A stretch of DNA of 64,000 nucleotides from Pseudomonas paraversuta (GTDB lineage Bacteria > Pseudomonadota > Gammaproteobacteria > Pseudomonadales > Pseudomonadaceae): positions 434,001 through 498,000 of the forward strand of contig NZ_CAJFCL010000003.1 in NCBI RefSeq assembly GCF_904063065.1, given 5' to 3'. The position numbers and the translations under genes were made by a program. Below the pieces are notes generated by a model. That model was given only the letters and a program-made list of their open reading frames with translations, made no database searches and had not been told where the DNA came from. The stretch's first letter is position 1. Each line of letters starts with the position of its first letter. Positions 28,612 to 36,158 of this stretch are shown here, in pieces.

Positions 28612-28975
28612 ATACTTGTTTATTTTCAGCAGTTATTGCATCTGGTGTATAGAATAAATCAGAAGAATCTTTGAGTTTGAAGTCTTCTAGAGTTGCAGAG
28701 TGAGCGTTATTCCATCCGTTTCCTTCAATGCCGTCGGCAACCCCAAGAGACCTGTATCGCTCAAGCTCCCTCAGTTCGTGCGTGTAAAAGCGTTTGTCGA
28801 CGTCAGTGATAGCAATTTCGCCTTTTAGGATTTTTCCGAGACGCTCAATTATGATTTTATTAGCATCTGAGGGGGCGAATCGCCCCGTATGCAGTTTTAC
28901 CAGATCTATGCCGGTTTTTGTGACCGAAGCTTTCTTCCAGTCGAGATTTTGGGTTGGGCCATCTGGGGAAGCCAA
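28601..28975 (-). pseudogene. orphan C-terminal toxin domain of a polymorphic (CDI/Rhs-like) toxin
   Basis: A 124-codon frame that opens right after a stop, with no ATG and no ribosome site, so it lacks a natural start. It contains Phe-Tyr-Thr-His-Glu-Leu-Arg-Glu-Leu-Glu-Arg-Tyr-Arg-Ser-Leu-Gly-Val and Asn-Asn-Ala-His-Ser-Ala-Thr-Leu-Glu-Asp-Phe, a pattern I associate with C-terminal toxin modules of contact-dependent or Rhs-type proteins (recalled, not searched). Conserved His, Glu, Arg and Asp residues could be catalytic. It looks like a displaced toxin tip kept with its immunity gene. A TTG at 28973-28975 is the only near-terminal candidate start. Confidence 0.5.
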
Positions 28976-29143
28976 CCTAAATTAGCGAAGAAGTCAGTTT
29001 TGGGCTATCGTTTTTTTTATGCCGCGATGCATTTTCTCGCATGTAACTTTGGAACGATGTGCTTAACTGACCCGTTTATTAACTTCTGAACAATCGAACT
29101 CCATGCCATCTGAAAAAAACCACTAAAAGCTGGGGGTTTCTAG

Positions 29144-30244
29144 ATGAAAGCAATAAAATCCGGACTGCTAGTCGGCATTATTTTTGTCAGTGGGTGTCAG
29201 CACACCTACGAATCGTTTATTAAAGAAGAATTGCAGATACCCAATGTATTTGTACCCTCAAGTGATGAGGGACATCCATATAGTTTGTTTATGGCTAGGA
29301 AAGGTAGCAATTTTGAGCAAGTTTGCTCTGCCACAATGCTTACCGGATTGAGCGAGGACAAAATAAAGGCTATAAGAACAACTAGTATTACGCCAGATAC
29401 TGGGTTTATTAGAGGTTCAACAGCAAGTTTTGATGTTGAATTGAAAAGCGATGACATTGGCCAATTGAATGCAAATTACGCCGCGAAATACAGGGTTGAA
29501 CTTGTGCTTGCTAATGGCAAAGTCTACTCTTTACCTGGCATCAGCATTTCTGAGGTGCTACAGAAAATCCACACAACCACATGTGCTGCAGATGTGGCGG
29601 TATACAGGGATGGAGATGAAAGCATTAAGCTGTATATGCCGACACATATGTACTCCTATGATGTGATCTATCATATTTCTAGCGGTAGTGGCGGAAGTGC
29701 CGCTATCAATCTCCCGCCTGAAGTGGCAAAAATTATTTTAGCAAAGCTGGGGATTAACTATAGTAGTGGTTCAGATAAAGTTATATCTAGCGAAGGATTG
29801 TATGTCGGATTTCGAGGTGCGGCGGTAACTGAGAATAATATGACGGTCGCGCTAGCTGCTGCTGCTTCAGCAGCTAAGGCAGCTACGGCAGCCAGAGCTG
29901 CGGATGTAACTGCAGCGACTACGGCACTTACTGCTGCAAATATTGCAAAAGAGGCTGCGGATATGGCAGAAAGTGTAGCGCCTCGTGGTAAATCTGCACC
30001 CAGCAAGGCCTCTCTTGTTGCCTCTAACAATGCAACTGCTACCGCAGTTGTTGCTGAATCCAGTGCTGAGACAGCAGCTGCTGCAGCTGTGTCTAATGCG
30101 ACAGCTGCAGCAGCGGTTGTTGCCGCTGACATTGCAGTAACCAATATTGCTGAGTCCAATATCACGAAAATGCCGACGGGAAACCTGTCAAGCGGTGTTG
30201 TCTTAGATGTGACCTCAATAGTTGAGACAACAGATATTAAATAA
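29144..30244 (+). CDS. lipoprotein with long alanine-rich C-terminal region, unknown function
   Basis: 366-residue predicted lipoprotein (lipobox Val-Ser-Gly-Cys, Cys18). Residues ~20-225 form a mixed domain of unknown family with two Cys (Gln-Val-Cys-Ser-Ala near 65, Thr-Thr-Cys-Ala-Ala near 148) that could make a disulfide. Residues ~235-345 are almost entirely Ala/Thr/Val/Ser with scattered Lys, Arg, Asp, Glu (Ala-Ala-Ala-Ser-Ala-Ala-Lys-Ala-Ala-Thr-Ala-Ala-Arg), predicted to form a very long helix or bundle. It is an isolated cargo gene with AT-rich codons. GGGGG lies 8 bases before the ATG. No function can be assigned. Confidence 0.72.
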   Translation: MKAIKSGLLVGIIFVSGCQHTYESFIKEELQIPNVFVPSSDEGHPYSLFMARKGSNFEQVCSATMLTGLSEDKIKAIRTTSITPDTGFIRGSTASFDVELKSDDIGQLNANYAAKYRVELVLANGKVYSLPGISISEVLQKIHTTTCAADVAVYRDGDESIKLYMPTHMYSYDVIYHISSGSGGSAAINLPPEVAKIILAKLGINYSSGSDKVISSEGLYVGFRGAAVTENNMTVALAAAASAAKAATAARAADVTAATTALTAANIAKEAADMAESVAPRGKSAPSKASLVASNNATATAVVAESSAETAAAAAVSNATAAAAVVAADIAVTNIAESNITKMPTGNLSSGVVLDVTSIVETTDIK

Positions 30245-30635
30245 CCAAGTTAAGCTAGCTACTCCCGGTCAGACTGCGGGTCAGCACAGCCGGAAGTAGC
30301 CCTTAGTGACAGGCTGCTATAGCCCCCCCCTAGGTACCGTTCGCAGAGGCCAGTTCGCATGGAAGCAGATAATCAGAATATATCCCTAGACCTTATCGTG
30401 TTGGAGCAGACAAGAAGTAAAGCTTTAAAAGGGTTCCAGTAGCATGAGTCGCGAAATGTCCGTTTCTGGCCGATTATTGCCTTTGGTGCCAGACAGAAAT
30501 CGGTCAAAAGTTAACACTCAAAAGTACCTACAGAAGTGGGGCGAGTCATTATCACGCCGCTTGCTTACAGATAAAGTGACTTGAAACGGGCTCGTAAGCG
30601 ACGAGTTCGGCACAAGCACCGTTTCGCCCTTAGGA
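30245..30635. other. 391-base stretch without a convincing gene
   Basis: Between the Ala-rich lipoprotein and the 193-residue gene. An imperfect hairpin (CTACTCCCGG / CCGGAAGTAG, 30258-30298) just after the lipoprotein stop may end its transcript. Nothing else is recognisable; short frames lack ribosome sites. Confidence 0.4.
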
Positions 30636-31217
30636 TCATATCGGTTGCTGCACCATTTGGAAGGCTTGCTCTTGCGTGAATCCTTCCATGATCAGATCAA
30701 TGATCTCCTCGCGTCGCTCGCGAATGTCTGTCGATAGCGTGCTGCGATGCTGAAGGTGGTAATCCGACATCATTTTGAGAGCCACCCCTTTGCTCACGGT
30801 CTTGCGAGGCTTGATCGCTTGTTCTGTGTGGTTGATGAAACCGTCGAACTCCATAGTCACGTCGCTCCAGTCGAATGCGAAAACCGCTTCACGGGTCGTC
30901 ACCGGATCAAAGTTACGCCTGAATCCTGAGCCGCATTCTCCCGAGCCCTTGCTGATGACCAGCGAGGTAAGGTCGGGCATATCGCGCTCATTGGTGAACA
31001 TACGGACGACATCCAAGCGACGTCCAGTGGATACAGGGATTGCGCTCTGCACGATGTCGTTTTTAGGGTATTCATCCTTCGCGCGTTGAACCAGTTCGCC
31101 ATACGTCAGGCAGTGCTTGTGTCGTGCGAGGTCAACTAGTATCGGATAGTAGGCTGATGCCAGTTTGACATCTATCAAGGTTACATTTTCGTACAAGGGG
31201 GGTACTGGGGTGGGCAT
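30636..31217 (-). CDS. island-borne hypothetical protein, 193 residues
   Basis: Soluble protein with no membrane or signal segment. The N-terminal half (Tyr-Tyr-Pro-Ile-Leu-Val-Asp-Leu-Ala-Arg ... Leu-Thr-Tyr-Gly-Glu-Leu-Val-Gln-Arg-Ala-Lys) resembles a small winged-helix-like fold, followed by Ser-Thr-Gly-Arg-Arg-Leu-Asp-Val-Val-Arg and Asp-Leu-Thr-Ser-Leu-Val-Ile-Ser-Lys-Gly; the C-terminus is helical and ends in a UBA-like Leu-Ile-Met-Glu-Gly-Phe-Thr-Gln-Glu-Gln-Ala. GAGAGC precedes ATG 31215-31217. Similar proteins, as I recall, occur beside integrases in other Pseudomonas islands. Function unknown. Confidence 0.7.
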   Translation of the reverse strand: MPTPVPPLYENVTLIDVKLASAYYPILVDLARHKHCLTYGELVQRAKDEYPKNDIVQSAIPVSTGRRLDVVRMFTNERDMPDLTSLVISKGSGECGSGFRRNFDPVTTREAVFAFDWSDVTMEFDGFINHTEQAIKPRKTVSKGVALKMMSDYHLQHRSTLSTDIRERREEIIDLIMEGFTQEQAFQMVQQPI

Positions 31218-31610
31218 GAGTAGCTCTCGTTTAAGGGCACGAATCGCTAGGGCTAGAGCGATCTCAATCCAGTATTCAATCCTGCAAGGCTAATATCCAG
31301 AGAATAATTCTTACAGACATGACTCTTTATTGGAGTGCGCAGCGTGTTGCTGAGTCGAAAAAACGGATCTGCACCGTGGCACGGCAGGTACTAAAAATCA
31401 GTTCAAGGAGATTGTTTGATAGAAAAGCAAACGTAAAGCCCTACTGCATGAAGAGAACTGAAATTGCATGCATCGGAGGGAGTACAAAAAGCTGTAGCAA
31501 AATACAGCGCTAAGTTATTGATTCTTATGAGGAGCTTAACTTGATTTTACGCAACAAAAAATTCGGATAAATTCTATAAATTTCAATAGGTTACGCCTTA
31601 ATAACGGTCA
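31218..31610. other. right end of the first element, no gene seen
   Basis: 393 bases, AT-rich towards the right, between the 193-residue gene and the att repeat. A 64-codon frame at 31319-31513 has no ribosome site or recognisable motif and I do not call it. Confidence 0.4.
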
Positions 31611-32124
31611 ACCTTGACATGGTGGGGGTCGTTGGTTCGAGTCCAATCGCGCCTACCAAACAAAATCCGCTCTGCTGGGCGGTCTAGAAGGGCTCACCGA
31701 AAGGTGGGCCCTTTTTTGTTGTCTGCGATTTGCAAAACCCCCACCTCAGAACGCCAAATCAGCACCCACCTCCAGATACTCGATACCTTTCTCTGTGTGT
31801 CCCTCCTGATAGTGTTTGGTCATCTTCGCGTCCGCGTGGCCCATCAGCGCCTGGATGTATTCCTGCGGGAAGTTCTGCTGCTCATATAGCCATGCGCCCA
31901 AAGCGCGGATCCCGTGGAAGGTGGGTCGTTCGGTGGCTGGAATATGGTCATACGCATGTGCTGCGTCCCGGGCTTTGCTGAACTCGTTGCTCAGATACTT
32001 AGGAGTGACCGAGGTGCAGTGATCCTTGGCGGCTATCTGCTCGCGCTTTCTCGCCTTGGGCCTGTAATGGATCAGGTAGGGCGAAGCCACGGGGGGAGGG
32101 CAAACATTCGCTTACAACCTCTCG
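31611..32124. repeat. 514-base direct repeat of 26271-26783 (att + terminator + integrase 3' end)
   Basis: Begins with the same 48-base tRNA-Val 3' half, includes the same terminator (31688-31717) and continues through the integrase C-terminal coding region. It differs from the first copy by scattered substitutions and one inserted base near 32092-32098. Homology stops abruptly after ACAACCTCTCG at 32124. It marks the junction between the first element and the remains of a second related element. Confidence 0.9.
31746..32124 (-). pseudogene. truncated second integrase (C-terminal catalytic part)
   Basis: Encodes the last ~115 residues of an integrase nearly identical to the one at 26406 (His-Gly-Ile-Arg, Met-Gly-His and the His-Tyr nucleophile are kept). 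A one-base insertion in a G-run around 32092-32098 shifts the frame, and everything upstream of 32124 is replaced by unrelated DNA, so it cannot be functional alone. Evidence that a related second element was once present to the right. Confidence 0.88.
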
Positions 32125-32273
32125 ATCGTCGCTCTAGCGGCCAAAGCAGTTCGTGACTTATAAATCGTAATAAAAGGCTCTAGAACGGGCGTCTTTCGTG
32201 ATGTTATCTTGATATCTATGGTTCCTTTGGCATCATCGATACCTTCGATAGCGCTCCATGGATGTGTAGTTTT

Positions 32274-32825
32274 ATGACCGTGTTCAAAATGACTTTTCTG
32301 GCTTCCTCGTTTGCCCTGCTCGCAGCTTGCGGTGGCAGTGACAAAATTGACGGCTCCACAGAAGCCAAGTTTGCAGCCTCGATGACTTCCATCAGTCAAA
32401 ATATTGATATTGCAAAAAAGGACGAGTTTGATCGTTCTCTTTCAGTGGTGCGGGCGTCTTACGGAAGTGACCGTGCAGGCATGGCTAAGGCTTTGGATGG
32501 TAAAGATGCTGATGCTGTCATTGCCCTATCCGCCGCAATAACCAAAGCACAGGCTGAAAAAGAGCTGGCGGAAGCTAAAGTGGCTCAGGCGAAACATCTC
32601 GCACAAGCCAGGGTGGAACTGGCTGAACATAAGCAGAAATTAGATGAACTGAAAGCCCATCGCCTCGCTACTGGTGAGAATGGTGGTGAACCGTCGAAAC
32701 TGGAACTGATGATCAGCGATTACATGCCCGCCCGAGAGAAGGCAGTGAGCAATTTAGAAAAAATGACCCCAGAACAATATAAATCTGCCGATAAAAATGG
32801 AATAGGCTATATGGAACTTCCATAA
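32274..32825 (+). CDS. DUF6694-like lipoprotein
   Basis: About 183 residues. Signal peptide with lipobox Leu-Ala-Ala-Cys followed by Gly-Gly-Ser-Asp-Lys-Ile-Asp-Gly-Ser-Thr-Glu-Ala-Lys-Phe, a pattern found in the DUF6694 lipoprotein family. Residues ~80-125 form a charged Ala/Glu/Lys helix (Ala-Glu-Lys-Glu-Leu-Ala-Glu-Ala-Lys-Val) likely to be coiled coil. Start uncertain among GTG 32262, ATG 32274 and ATG 32289. A hairpin at 32850-32870 probably ends the transcript. Function unknown. Confidence 0.68.
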   Translation: MTVFKMTFLASSFALLAACGGSDKIDGSTEAKFAASMTSISQNIDIAKKDEFDRSLSVVRASYGSDRAGMAKALDGKDADAVIALSAAITKAQAEKELAEAKVAQAKHLAQARVELAEHKQKLDELKAHRLATGENGGEPSKLELMISDYMPAREKAVSNLEKMTPEQYKSADKNGIGYMELP

Positions 32826-32849
32826 CAAGCGGCAGATTAATTGATCCAT

Positions 32850-32870
32850 AAGGGTCTCATTGAGGCCCTT
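32850..32870 (+). terminator. hairpin after the DUF6694-like gene
   Basis: Nine-base stem (AAGGGTCTC / GAGGCCCTT with one T-G pair) and a three-base loop, 25 bases after the stop. Only a weak T tract (TTTGTC) follows. Confidence 0.6.
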
Positions 32871-32961
32871 TGTCATTTGGTGCCGTTTGAATCAAGCGCT
32901 CCGAAAATGGCGCAACCCCAGTCCTTGGTTTTTTAGGTAAAGCACTGGGGAGGTCGGTCAC

Positions 32962-33327
32962 TTAAATCCCTAACTCTGTTACAAACACTTTTCCCTTAAG
33001 CAAGTTGGGGGCCTCGCAATTTGGCTCTTTATCCCGGGCTGCAAGATAGTTAGCAAACTCGTTTGCCATCGCAGCGATCCAGGCAGGATCCTGACTCTCA
33101 ATTGGAGCTATCAAGTCCATTATTTCTGATGATTGGCTGAATTTGTATGCGAGAAGATCATTTGCACCGATTGCATCAAGCTGTTCATGGGAAAGGGGAT
33201 TACGAAAGCTTTCTCGCTCCTTGAATGCTTCAATATCAAGCATGATTGCGTAGCGCAGTCCATAGCGCCATTGTTTATCATCTCTTGGTGTTGATGCTGC
33301 TGCTCTGATTCTGTCGCCTATTGCCAT
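32962..33327 (-). CDS. hypothetical protein, 121 residues
   Basis: Soluble, helical protein starting Met-Ala-Ile-Gly-Asp-Arg-Ile-Arg-Ala-Ala-Ala. Contains Trp-Arg-Tyr-Gly-Leu-Arg-Tyr-Ala-Ile-Met-Leu-Asp-Ile-Glu-Ala-Phe-Lys-Glu-Arg. I shorten it from a longer in-frame reading that would overlap the divergent DUF4236 gene. AAGGAATAGTGAGA precedes the ATG at 33325-33327. No family recognised. Confidence 0.5.
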   Translation of the reverse strand: MAIGDRIRAAASTPRDDKQWRYGLRYAIMLDIEAFKERESFRNPLSHEQLDAIGANDLLAYKFSQSSEIMDLIAPIESQDPAWIAAMANEFANYLAARDKEPNCEAPNLLKGKVFVTELGI

Positions 33328-33502
33328 CAGTCTCACTATTCCTTCGCCCTGGTCAGGTGTTATGGCTAAGCGCCGCTGTCTGGGCCCCGTACAGACACTG
33401 GCTTGCCATTTATGTTTACAGTCAGGATTGTGCCTAGTTAAGCTGAATTTCGATAGTGGCCTTTTAATGCTAAAGTGTTTTTTTTCGTAAAGGAAGTGAG
33501 TC

Positions 33503-33868
33503 ATGGCCCTCAGAATCAGGAAGAGCATTAAAATTGCTCCTGGTGTTCGGATTGGTGTCAGCACATCTCTAGGCGTGAAAGGTGCAACAGCCAATCTAAG
33601 TAAACGCGGTACGCGGATCACGACTGGTATTCCGGGCACTGGTATTTCCAGCTCTACTTTCTACAAAGCTAAACAAAAGCAAGCAGCACCTGCTGTGCCT
33701 CGTGAATACTCAACAGCTGAATGGGTCACCGCTTGGGTTATTGGCGAAATTGCGGCCATTGTCGGCTGGTTTATGCTTGATGGAGGCTTTCGGCTACTGT
33801 GCGGCGCATTGGCTGTGTTCATCCCACTTGGTATGTTTCTTTACTATCGTTCGAAACCTGCTGTTTGA
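33503..33868 (+). CDS. DUF4236 domain-containing membrane protein
   Basis: 121 residues. The first ~55 match the DUF4236 pattern (Arg-Ile-Arg-Lys-Ser-Ile-Lys-Ile-Ala-Pro-Gly-Val-Arg-Ile-Gly ... Gly-Ile-Pro-Gly-Thr-Gly-Ile-Ser), a beta-rich module of unknown role; two membrane helices follow at ~75-112. AAAGGAAGTGAGTC precedes the ATG. DUF4236 proteins are common cargo on plasmids, phages and islands. Confidence 0.8.
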   Translation: MALRIRKSIKIAPGVRIGVSTSLGVKGATANLSKRGTRITTGIPGTGISSSTFYKAKQKQAAPAVPREYSTAEWVTAWVIGEIAAIVGWFMLDGGFRLLCGALAVFIPLGMFLYYRSKPAV

Positions 33869-34153
33869 AGCGTGCACCTGTGTGCAGGGGCTTACCTGAT
33901 CTGCGCCGATAGAGGTATCAACCCAGTAGCAGGCGTTGATTAACATGGGATGCTGCTCACTCTGCTTCAGCGAAGCTGAATTGAAATCTCTGTCCCTTCA
34001 TGGCTCCGGCAGGACCAATGTAGTCAGTCTGAATGGCCCTTGAGCCGGCAACGGGCGGGGGCCTGGGGAGCACGTGGGAGGCAGGTAAGATTGAGTAAGG
34101 TTGAGTAATGCGCACTTAAGGACTTATACAGAACTGCCTTTTATGATGGTGGC

Positions 34154-34660
34154 ATGCAACTGGCGACAAGTAGTTTAAAGCCGGTTCTGAATATAGCGTG
34201 CTGCCAGGGGGTAAAGTTGGATTGGCTGTATATTGAAAGTGGAGACTGTGACGGGTGCGCTGTCTGGGAACGCTCAGTGGCCGTGAATAAACAAGGGGTT
34301 TTATTTGTGGCTGCAACATTCGGCGGCGAAGAACAGGAAGTGGTTGTATTAACCCTGCGCAAGATCACACCTGCGCTGGTCTGTTTTGGTCACGTGTATG
34401 TTCCTGTCGATTGGTTGTTTGAAAACTTTCCGTTGTCCAGGCGCAGGTGTCAGCCCATGGTCATGGAAGCGCTGCGCATTGTTAAAGTCCGTGCCCGTCA
34501 TAACCATAATGCACACTCTCACGATTCATCAGATAACCCGAGCCGTTGCAGTACACAGTTCTCCCGTGCTCATTTGCGAAAGGCGCTGGGGAGTTACCTA
34601 AGTACTGTTGAAAGCCATGTTCAGCCCCCTGAGTGGGCTCTGTTAGATGTGCGTATTTAA
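34154..34660 (+). CDS. hypothetical protein, 168 residues
   Basis: No signal peptide or membrane helix. Notable are Cys-Asp-Gly-Cys-Ala-Val-Trp-Glu-Arg near residue 33 (a possible Cys-x-x-Cys metal or redox site) and a His/Ser/Asn-rich stretch (His-Asn-His-Asn-Ala-His-Ser-His-Asp) near residue 118. Start ATG 34154 has no strong ribosome site. I do not recognise it; it may be a phage- or island-derived orphan. Confidence 0.45.
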   Translation: MQLATSSLKPVLNIACCQGVKLDWLYIESGDCDGCAVWERSVAVNKQGVLFVAATFGGEEQEVVVLTLRKITPALVCFGHVYVPVDWLFENFPLSRRRCQPMVMEALRIVKVRARHNHNAHSHDSSDNPSRCSTQFSRAHLRKALGSYLSTVESHVQPPEWALLDVRI

Positions 34661-34687
34661 TTAAAGTTGTGGTGCCGAGGCCTGAAG

Positions 34688-35071
34688 ATGCGTAAGAAAC
34701 TAGTCAGTCAATGGACATTAGGCGTTGGGTTGGGTTGCCTGTTAATGAGTGGTTACTCTGCGGCTCATAATGACAGTACCTGTGCAGAGCGTCGTGATGA
34801 AATACTCTATCAATTGGAGCAGGCCAAACTAAGCGGTAATCGATATAAACAGTCGGGGCTGGAAACAGCCTTGCGCAACGTGCAGCGGTACTGTCAGGAC
34901 GATCCGCTTGATCGTCATCAAAATAAAATGGCAAGCGCTGCGGCTGAGGTTATTTACAGAAGTGAGCAACTTGAAAAGGCGTTGGAAGAGGGCGCGCCAG
35001 GCAGAATTAAAGTATGCCGGGAAAAGCTGCATGACGCTCGCCGGCAATTAGCCCGCGCGACAGAAGATTAA
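34688..35071 (+). CDS. DUF1090 family periplasmic protein
   Basis: 127 residues with a signal peptide (cleavage near Tyr-Ser-Ala-Ala-His). The mature part begins Cys-Ala-Glu-Arg-Arg-Asp-Glu-Ile-Leu-Tyr-Gln-Leu-Glu, then Leu-Glu-Thr-Ala-Leu-Arg-Asn-Val-Gln-Arg-Tyr-Cys, and ends in charged helices, the YqjC/DUF1090 pattern. Starts at ATG 34688 behind GAGG. First of three short envelope genes on this strand, followed by DUF2388 and a small lipoprotein with gaps of 32 and 11 bases. Function of the family unknown. Confidence 0.78.
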   Translation: MRKKLVSQWTLGVGLGCLLMSGYSAAHNDSTCAERRDEILYQLEQAKLSGNRYKQSGLETALRNVQRYCQDDPLDRHQNKMASAAAEVIYRSEQLEKALEEGAPGRIKVCREKLHDARRQLARATED

Positions 35072-35103
35072 CGGTGTACGGTTATTAAATGATGAGAGTC
35101 TAC

Positions 35104-35421
35104 ATGAGCAATGCATGGGTTAAGGTCATGACGGTTTGCGCACTGGCAACATTTTCCAGTTCGGCAATGGCCATGAATGATTTTTGGCTTGAAACACTCA
35201 TCTCCAGTACGTCCGGAGGAACAACCTATCTCACGTCCAGGGACAACAAACTGAACACGTCATTACTGGGTGATGCGAGTTCTTTTGTGGCAAGCGATGG
35301 TGCTATCCGCGGCCCTTACCTGGAGGCGTCAATCAATGCGCTGCGGGCGTCTGAATCTGCCCGGGGTGTCAGTGATATGGAACTGGCCACAGGTTTATTG
35401 CTGCTGTCGGTATCTGAGTAG
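35104..35421 (+). CDS. DUF2388 family exported protein
   Basis: 105 residues; signal peptide ending Ser-Ser-Ala-Met-Ala. The mature domain has the DUF2388 features: Asp-Ala-Ser-Ser-Phe-Val-Ala-Ser-Asp-Gly-Ala-Ile-Arg-Gly-Pro-Tyr-Leu-Glu-Ala and the C-terminal Leu-Ala-Thr-Gly-Leu-Leu. The family is largely confined to Pseudomonas and has no known function. ATG 35104 is chosen because GAGAG is close upstream; ATG 35089 is an alternative. Confidence 0.78.
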   Translation: MSNAWVKVMTVCALATFSSSAMAMNDFWLETLISSTSGGTTYLTSRDNKLNTSLLGDASSFVASDGAIRGPYLEASINALRASESARGVSDMELATGLLLLSVSE

Positions 35422-35432
35422 GGGGCGTGTCC

Positions 35433-35615
35433 ATGAAACTCAAGATTTTACTTGCCGGCGTCCTTATGTTGACTGCCAGTCTCTCAGGTTGCACGACCAG
35501 AGACTGGATTCAAGCAGTGGGGGGTGCTGCACAAGCCCGTGACGATTACGCCAAAAAAAGTCGTATTGAACGGCTAAAAAAAGCCAATGCCGCGTCCTCT
35601 CGGGTAAAGAATTAA
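35433..35615 (+). CDS. small lipoprotein, 60 residues
   Basis: Signal peptide with lipobox Leu-Ser-Gly-Cys (Cys20), then Thr-Thr-Arg-Asp-Trp-Ile-Gln-Ala and a basic helical tail rich in Lys, Arg and Ala. It follows DUF2388 by 11 bases and shares its strand, so it is probably the last gene of the three-gene envelope operon. No family recognised. Confidence 0.65.
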   Translation: MKLKILLAGVLMLTASLSGCTTRDWIQAVGGAAQARDDYAKKSRIERLKKANAASSRVKN

Positions 35616-35630
35616 TAAAGTGGCCACGCG

Positions 35631-35687
35631 TAACTGAGAAGTGCCAGTGGCTCAAGAGCGTTGCCAAAACCCCCGCCTTCTCAGTTA
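35631..35687. repeat. long hairpin after the envelope operon
   Basis: Eleven-base perfect arms (TAACTGAGAAG / CTTCTCAGTTA) enclosing a 35-base loop with a smaller TGGC/GCCA stem. It starts 16 bases after the small lipoprotein stop; no T-run, so a 3'-stabilising structure or weak terminator. Confidence 0.5.
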
Positions 35688-35884
35688 GCCGTTCACCCTT
35701 GGCGGTGCTTGATTTAAACCCCGTCCGAATCATCGACCCCTGGGCGCGCGCCGTCGATGAGCCGTACATGGGGATACGACGACCGACCGGCATGTACCCC
35801 GCCCGCCAACTGGGGGCTGCACTGGCAATCAGTTGGTACCGGATGCGCGATTCCCTGGGGTTTCCCGCCTGAGGTTTGTGTAGT

Positions 35885-36046
35885 TAAAAAGCCCGGCCTT
35901 TGTGCCGGGCTCTATGCATCCCGTCAGCCTGGTTCCGACTGTAGAAACGACACTCCCTCCCTACAGTGCGCCTGGACATTTAACGGCCCGGATTCGCGTT
36001 CCGCCGTGATCCCGGGGGCGTCCTGATCATTTAGCCTCGGACCCAC
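35885..36046 (-). ncRNA. candidate small RNA on the minus strand
   Basis: On the minus strand a textbook terminator (AGCCCGGC / GCCGGGCT stem, six-base loop, then TTTTT; plus coordinates 35885-35911) has no minus-strand gene in front of it. Upstream of it are a perfect stem (CTGTAG / CTACAG, 35939-35966) and, at 36053-36059, CTAGACC, which resembles a sigma-S type -10 element. This outlines a ~160-base transcript. No protein frame with a ribosome site lies in it. I cannot match it to a named Pseudomonas sRNA. Confidence 0.38.
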
Positions 36047-36158
36047 ATTCATGGTCTAGGCTACCGCCGGTGAGAATTACTCATTATTGAGAAAGCTGGA
36101 TCTAGCGACTTGGCAAGGCAGATCCCTACTTCATTCTTATCCGCGCGGGATCAAAATC

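Larger units (their letters stand above)
26271..31610. mobile_element. integrative element in tRNA-Val (5.34 kb)
   Basis: Bounded by direct repeats that start in the tRNA-Val anticodon stem: 26271-26318 and 31611-31658 are an identical 48-base att core. The first genes inside are a tyrosine recombinase pointing to the tRNA and an excisionase, the usual layout of tRNA-integrated islands. Cargo: zinc-ribbon protein, orphan toxin/immunity pair, Ala-rich lipoprotein and a 193-residue unknown protein. The central part is AT-richer than the flanking chromosome. The integrase is interrupted by an amber codon, so the element may be immobile. Confidence 0.82.

Noticed and set aside
29800..30165. Minus-strand Ala/Val/Thr-rich frame under the Ala-rich lipoprotein
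   Set aside because: Antisense of GCN-rich alanine codons, which itself reads as Ala/Ser/Val; the plus-strand gene has a signal peptide and lipobox.
31319..31513. 64-codon plus-strand frame at the right end of the first element
   Set aside because: No ribosome site, no motif, AT-rich non-coding-like context.
32112..32399. Minus-strand frame at the broken end of the second integrase
   Set aside because: It runs across the junction into the promoter region of the DUF6694-like lipoprotein, with no homology to the integrase upstream part and no ribosome site.
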